The notes under the pieces are model-generated. The model was not told the DNA's origin and did no database searches. It saw nothing but the letters and a program-made list of their open reading frames with translations. A stretch of 9,649 nt of DNA from NCBI GenBank assembly GCA_019310195.1, contig JAFDET010000131.1, positions 1 to 9,649 on the forward strand. The letters run 5' to 3'. Shown piece after piece: positions 6,773 through 9,649 of this stretch (position 1 is the stretch's first letter; each line of letters begins with the position of its first letter). The stretch is from Deltaproteobacteria bacterium (GTDB lineage Bacteria > Myxococcota_A > UBA9160 > JAFDET01). The position numbers and the translations under genes were made by a program.

Positions 6773-6811
6773 CTGAAAAGTGCTCCCGGCGCAGAGGCAC
6801 AGGCGCGGAGG

Positions 6812-8251
6812 TCAGGCGCTTGGGCCTGCGGCTGCGCAGGCTCCGGCGCGCCGTCCGAAGAAGCTTCCGTCGCCCAGGGAGAGGCCGCTGGAGTAGCCGC
6901 CGACGGACAGTCCCGAGGTGGCTCGGCCGGCGGCGAAGAGCCCGGGGATCGGGCGGCCCTCGGGATCGAGGACGCGACCGTGGCTGTCGCTGGCCAGGCC
7001 GCCCAGGGTGAAGGCTGCGTAGAGGGAGCCCTCGGTGGTGCAGTCGAAGGCGCCGAACGGCGGCTTGACCAACGGCTGCACGTAGTCCGTGGCCTTGTGG
7101 AAGACGGGGTCTGCGCCGCGTTCGGCGTGGCGGTTGTAGAGTTCGAGGGTGGCCGTGAGGCTGTCGCCCGGTAGGCCCAGCTCGCGTTCGAGCTCTGCAG
7201 GGGTGTCGCCCACGGCGGCCACCTCCCTCGGGTAGTCTGGCTTTTCGAAGACGGCGTCGTCGACCACCAGCCAGGCGCGTCCGCCGTGCCGGAGCAGCGC
7301 GTACTCGCCCAGTCGGCCGTAGTAGGCGTCTTCGTTGATGAAGCGCTGGCCCTGGGCGTTGATCAACAAGCCCCGCTTGAGGCCCCAGGGCTGGGTGGCG
7401 GGCAGCGAGATCGAGACGGCGTTCATGTGGACCGTGGCCCCGCCGGCGGCGGTGCCCAGTCGGATGCCCGAGCCGTCGTCGCCCTCGGCACCGACGCGGA
7501 AACTGCACTGGCGCACCCGTGGCGCGTGGGCGGCGATCATTGCGTCGTCCTGGATGAAGCCGCCGGTGGTCAGGATCACAGCGCTGCGTGCGCGAATCGT
7601 GCGTTCGCCCTCGGAGGTCCGGGCCACCGCGCCCAGCACCGCACCACCGGAGCGTTGGACCAGGGCCGTGCAGCGGTGATCGGTGGCGACCCGCGCGGCG
7701 CTTTCCTCCACCGCGGCGATGAGCTTCTGCATCAGCAGCGGTCCCGCCTGGTGGTCCATCTGGGGGACGTGTCCGCGCGGCGCCGGGACGGCGATCTCGC
7801 AGTACGGCCAGGCGCGTTCGGAGCCGGACCACACCAGCCCGTCGTCGTTGGGCGGCTCGCCGCTGCAGCCGTAGTGGAAGACGGGCTTGAACGGAACGCC
7901 GCGGGCCACGAGCCAGTCGTAGTGCTCGGCGGAGGCTTCGCAGTAGAGGCGCAGCTTGGCCTCGTCGGGGGCGGGCCCGCAGGAGGCCATGAGGTACTTG
8001 AGCATCTCCTCCGGCGTGTCCTCGAAGCCGCAGGCCCGCTGCAGAGCGGTGCCGCCCCCCAGGTAGACCACGCCGCCCGACATGGCGGAGGTGCCGCCGC
8101 CGCCCCCGGCGCGCTCCAGCACCAGGGTCTCGGCCCCGGCGTCCGCGGCAGTCCAGGCGGCCGAGGCCCCGGCGCAGCCCAGGCCGACGACGAGCACGTC
8201 TACCTCGGCATCCCAGCGCCCGACGTCCTCCGCGCTCCGGATCAGGCTCAC
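6812..8251 (-). CDS. FAD-dependent oxidoreductase, fumarate reductase/3-ketosteroid dehydrogenase (KstD)-like
   Basis: The 479-residue flavoprotein has an N-terminal dinucleotide-binding motif VDVLVVGLGCAGASAA (Gly23, Gly25, Gly28, then Glu46 for the FAD ribose), GGTSAMSGGVVYLGGGT (about 53-69), an interior ATTGG-like ILTTGGFIQDD, and the C-terminal FAD-binding end IPGLFAAGRATSGLSVGGYSSGLSLGDGSFFGRRAG. This is the FAD_binding_2 architecture shared by 3-ketosteroid dehydrogenases, urocanate and fumarate reductases. SLYAAFTLGG near the C-terminus may carry the Tyr used by KstD enzymes, but the substrate cannot be assigned; a steroid, polycyclic or enoate compound is possible. GTG 8251 was chosen because no Met is near, AGAGG lies about 7 nt upstream, and the FAD motif follows at the right distance. 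The SDR gene upstream on the same strand suggests a shared redox pathway. Confidence 0.85.
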   Translation of the reverse strand: MSLIRSAEDVGRWDAEVDVLVVGLGCAGASAAWTAADAGAETLVLERAGGGGGTSAMSGGVVYLGGGTALQRACGFEDTPEEMLKYLMASCGPAPDEAKLRLYCEASAEHYDWLVARGVPFKPVFHYGCSGEPPNDDGLVWSGSERAWPYCEIAVPAPRGHVPQMDHQAGPLLMQKLIAAVEESAARVATDHRCTALVQRSGGAVLGAVARTSEGERTIRARSAVILTTGGFIQDDAMIAAHAPRVRQCSFRVGAEGDDGSGIRLGTAAGGATVHMNAVSISLPATQPWGLKRGLLINAQGQRFINEDAYYGRLGEYALLRHGGRAWLVVDDAVFEKPDYPREVAAVGDTPAELERELGLPGDSLTATLELYNRHAERGADPVFHKATDYVQPLVKPPFGAFDCTTEGSLYAAFTLGGLASDSHGRVLDPEGRPIPGLFAAGRATSGLSVGGYSSGLSLGDGSFFGRRAGACAAAGPSA

Positions 8252-8310
8252 GCCGCCGCCTCTGCGTCGGGCAGCGTCCGGTTCTCGTCGGCAGCGAGGG
8301 TCCGATCCAT
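8248..8310 (-). CDS. Possible 20-residue leader ORF overlapping the flavoprotein start
   Basis: An ATG at 8310 opens a 20-codon frame (MDRTLAADENRTLPDAEAAA) whose TGA overlaps the flavoprotein GTG as GTGA. That arrangement is common in translationally coupled genes. No Shine-Dalgarno precedes its ATG and the peptide resembles nothing I know, so it may be chance in GC-rich DNA. Confidence 0.2.
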   Translation of the reverse strand: MDRTLAADENRTLPDAEAAA

Positions 8311-8409
8311 GGCGCGCAGCAGGGTACCCGATTTGCGCGCGGGTCCGGGTCGTGAAGGGCGTCCAGACTCCGCGGTCGCCGCTCCTGGGCCTGGCTCCGA
8401 GACGGCACC

Positions 8410-9288
8410 TCAGCCCTTCCAGGTGCGCCGAACCTCCGGAGCCCGAGGCCCGCAAGCGCCGCCCGCCGAGCATGGACGTGTTTCCGCGCCCGTTGCGGCG
8501 CGCGCAGTGAGGCGAAGCCGAGCGAAGGGCCTCGTCCGGCTCAGAATTGCTCCTTGTAGGGCCGCAGGTCCAGTTCCGCGGTCCAGGCCGTCCGCTGCTG
8601 GCGGTGCAGGCTCCAGTAGGCGTCGGCGATGGCTCCAGTAGGCGTCGGCGATGGCTTCGATGTCGAGCATGCCGTCTTCGCCCAGTCGTTCTCGTGCCTC
8701 CGGGAAGCGCTTCATGACCTGGTCGCCGGCGATCACACCGTCGATGATCGCGTGGGCCACGTGGATGCCCTGCGGCCCCAGCTCGCGCGCCAGGCCGAAC
8801 GACAGGGCGCGCAGCGCCGCCTTGGCGGACGCGAAGGCGGCGAAGGGCGGTCGCGCCCGAAGCGATGCCGTGGCGCCGGTGAAGATCAGGGTCCCGGCGC
8901 CGGCCGGGAGCATGCGGCGTGCCGCCTCGCGACCGACCAGAAAGCCCCCGAAGCAGGTGGTGCGCCAGGTCTCCACGAAGGTGTCGGCCTGCATGTCCGA
9001 CAGGTTCCCCACGCGCATGTTGCCGGCGTTGTAGACCGCGAGAGCCAGGCGTCGGTCGTCGGCGCAGGCGGCGTCGAAGAGGGCCGCCACCGCGGCTTCG
9101 TCGGTGGTGTCCGTGGGCACCGCCCCGGCGCGTCCTCCGGCGTCGCGGATCTCGGACGCGACCTGGTCCAATCGTGCCGGAGTGCGGCCGGCGATCATGA
9201 CGTGCAGGCCCTCGCGGGCAAAGCGACGGGCCAGGGCTGCACCCAGGCCCCGGCTTGCGCCCACCCCGACCACGATCGCAGTGTCCAT
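8410..9288 (-). CDS. SDR-family oxidoreductase with frameshifted C-terminus (probably decaying)
   Basis: The short-chain dehydrogenase fold begins at ATG 9288 (MDTAIVVGVGASRGLG, the GxxxGxG cofactor motif). It continues with AVYNAGN (about 85-90) and ELGPQGIHVAHAIIDGVI. In the catalytic segment GATASLRARPPFAAFASAK, Phe152 stands where the YxxxK Tyr should be and Ala139 where Ser should be; only Lys156 is kept. I believe this is shared by a group of SDR proteins and is not a damage effect. After AIADAYWS the frame is shifted by a 22-bp duplication, so the present ORF runs 50-odd aberrant residues to 8410. Reading with one copy of the repeat removed restores SLHRQQRTAWTAELDLRPY and a TGA at 8541, giving a normal 241-residue protein. 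No Shine-Dalgarno precedes the ATG; a repeat element ends 5 bp upstream. An assembly error is the alternative explanation. Confidence 0.8.
   Translation of the reverse strand: MDTAIVVGVGASRGLGAALARRFAREGLHVMIAGRTPARLDQVASEIRDAGGRAGAVPTDTTDEAAVAALFDAACADDRRLALAVYNAGNMRVGNLSDMQADTFVETWRTTCFGGFLVGREAARRMLPAGAGTLIFTGATASLRARPPFAAFASAKAALRALSFGLARELGPQGIHVAHAIIDGVIAGDQVMKRFPEARERLGEDGMLDIEAIADAYWSHRRRLLEPAPPAADGLDRGTGPAALQGAILSRTRPFARLRLTARAATGAETRPCSAGGACGPRAPEVRRTWKG
8609..8656. repeat. 22-bp tandem duplication (2.2 copies) inside the SDR gene
   Basis: Bases 8609-8630 (GGCTCCAG...GGCGAT) are repeated exactly at 8631-8652, and the match goes on for 4 more bases. Since 22 is not a multiple of 3, the second copy shifts the reading frame of the SDR gene. 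On the minus strand each copy encodes AIADAYWS, in two different frames. Replication slippage is the likely origin. Confidence 0.93.
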
Positions 9289-9293
9289 GGCGG

Positions 9294-9461
9294 CTAAGAG
9301 CCTGACCCAAGATGCGGTGCGCCGGCCCGGGCGCCGAGACGCCGCGCTGGCAAGGCGCGCGACTGAGCCATAGCCGTAGCTACGGCGCAAGGAGCGCAAC
9401 GCAGCCAGCGCGGATGGATCGGCGTCCGGACGGTGTGCTCCCTGTTGGGTCAGGCTCCTAG
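9294..9461. mobile_element. 168-bp inverted-repeat element (MITE/REP-like), non-coding
   Basis: The ends are 17-bp inverted repeats matching at 16 positions: CTAAGAGCCTGACCCAA (9294-9310) and TTGGGTCAGGCTCCTAG (9445-9461). A second perfect 10-bp pair, CCGCGCTGGC (9342-9351) and GCCAGCGCGG (9404-9413), has exactly the same centre (9377.5). A perfect 14-bp palindrome GCCGTAGCTACGGC (9373-9386) lies near that centre. TA dinucleotides flank the repeats at 9295-9296 and 9459-9460, so a 162-bp element inserted at a TA is possible. No transposase is encoded. It fills the whole gap between the barrel gene stop and the SDR start, and its transcript would form a long imperfect hairpin. Confidence 0.7.
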
Positions 9462-9649
9462 TTACCGAATCCGAACTCGTAGCGGAAGCGCAGGAAGATG
9501 CGGCTGGTCCGGCCGGGCGGCGCGTCGAAGAGCGGGTTTGGGTTGCGGCGCACCGCGAACTGGCCCAGCAGGCCTTCGCGGGGCCCAGTGAAGAGGTCGG
9601 CGCCCGCCGTTACGGAAAATCGATCGGTGGCGCGCCACTCGATCGAGGG
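9458..9649 (-). CDS. C-terminal 63 residues of a probable outer-membrane beta-barrel protein
   Basis: The minus-strand frame is open to the window edge and ends with TAG at 9458-9460; the start lies outside the window. The fragment shows alternating polar and hydrophobic residues typical of beta-strands (WRATDRFSVTAGADLFTG, LLGQFAVRRN, RIFLRFRYEFGFGN) and ends in an aromatic-rich strand, as outer-membrane barrels do. The pattern GADLF-G---GLLGQF followed by R-FLR-RY-F is reminiscent of DUF1302-like barrel ends, but the family cannot be fixed from 63 residues. Its stop codon lies inside the terminal repeat of the adjacent inverted-repeat element. Confidence 0.55.
   Translation of the reverse strand, partial: PSIEWRATDRFSVTAGADLFTGPREGLLGQFAVRRNPNPLFDAPPGRTSRIFLRFRYEFGFGN

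Noticed and set aside
6594..8408. The FecR-domain frame is open far upstream, giving an apparent 869-codon protein
   Set aside because: The upstream part is Arg/Pro/Gly-rich and out of frame with the real flavoprotein gene. The signal peptide and Shine-Dalgarno at 6593 mark the true start.
8501..8540. Small GAGGC/GCCTC inverted repeat between the SDR and the flavoprotein gene as a terminator or REP unit
   Set aside because: The stem is too short, without a T-run, and such matches are frequent by chance at this GC content.
7286..8641. Long open frame of 451 codons on the + strand, opposite the flavoprotein gene
   Set aside because: It is antisense to a clear FAD enzyme, contains no recognisable domain, and is low-complexity Gly/Ala/Arg sequence as expected from GC-rich DNA read on the wrong strand.
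8252..9310. The flavoprotein frame is also open far upstream, through the SDR gene
   Set aside because: The upstream residues are the SDR gene read in the wrong frame; the FAD motif and AGAGG support GTG 8251.
9289..9399. Possible SDR start upstream at 9399, adding 37 residues
   Set aside because: The added residues (RRSYGYGSVARLASAASR region) are translated from the inverted-repeat element, not SDR sequence.
1..9649. CRISPR array, toxin-antitoxin, phage or defence island
   Set aside because: No spaced direct repeats, integrase, transposase or recognisable defence domains were found; the genes are mostly metabolic and envelope functions.

Overview
The window is GC-rich (roughly two thirds G+C by eye), compactly organised bacterial chromosome. 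A lipoprotein M48 protease, a FecR-domain exported protein and a probable outer-membrane barrel end point to a Gram-negative (diderm) host. The steroid/lipid-type oxidoreductases and codon style suggest an uncultured myxobacterial or 'deltaproteobacterial'-like lineage. That placement is inference; no rRNA or phage marker is present to fix it.

Left part, + strand: the 3' part of CTP synthase (pyrG, 1-990, its start lies outside the window), a probable promoter, a tRNA-Val(CAC)/tRNA-Arg(CCG) pair, an arylsulfotransferase-like exported protein (1238-2404) and an M48-family lipoprotein metalloprotease (2459-3940). The protease converges on the next block with a 4-bp overlap of stop codons.

Right part, all on the - strand and read from right to left: the end of a probable outer-membrane beta-barrel gene (9458-9649); a 168-bp inverted-repeat element (9294-9461) filling the space before the next gene; an SDR oxidoreductase (start 9288) whose 3' end is frameshifted by a 22-bp tandem duplication; a KstD/fumarate-reductase-like flavoprotein (6812-8251); a FecR-domain exported protein (5799-6593); then a tightly overlapping trio of SAM methyltransferase, polyprenyl-phosphate-type GT2 glycosyltransferase and DUF2304 membrane protein (5764-3937), which looks like one envelope glycolipid module.

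I see no CRISPR array, complete insertion sequence or defence system. The most interesting signals are local: the SDR gene appears to be decaying at both ends (a repeat element against its start codon, a 22-bp duplication that destroys its conserved C-terminus), and the CTP synthase has two unusual residues around its glutaminase oxyanion hole.
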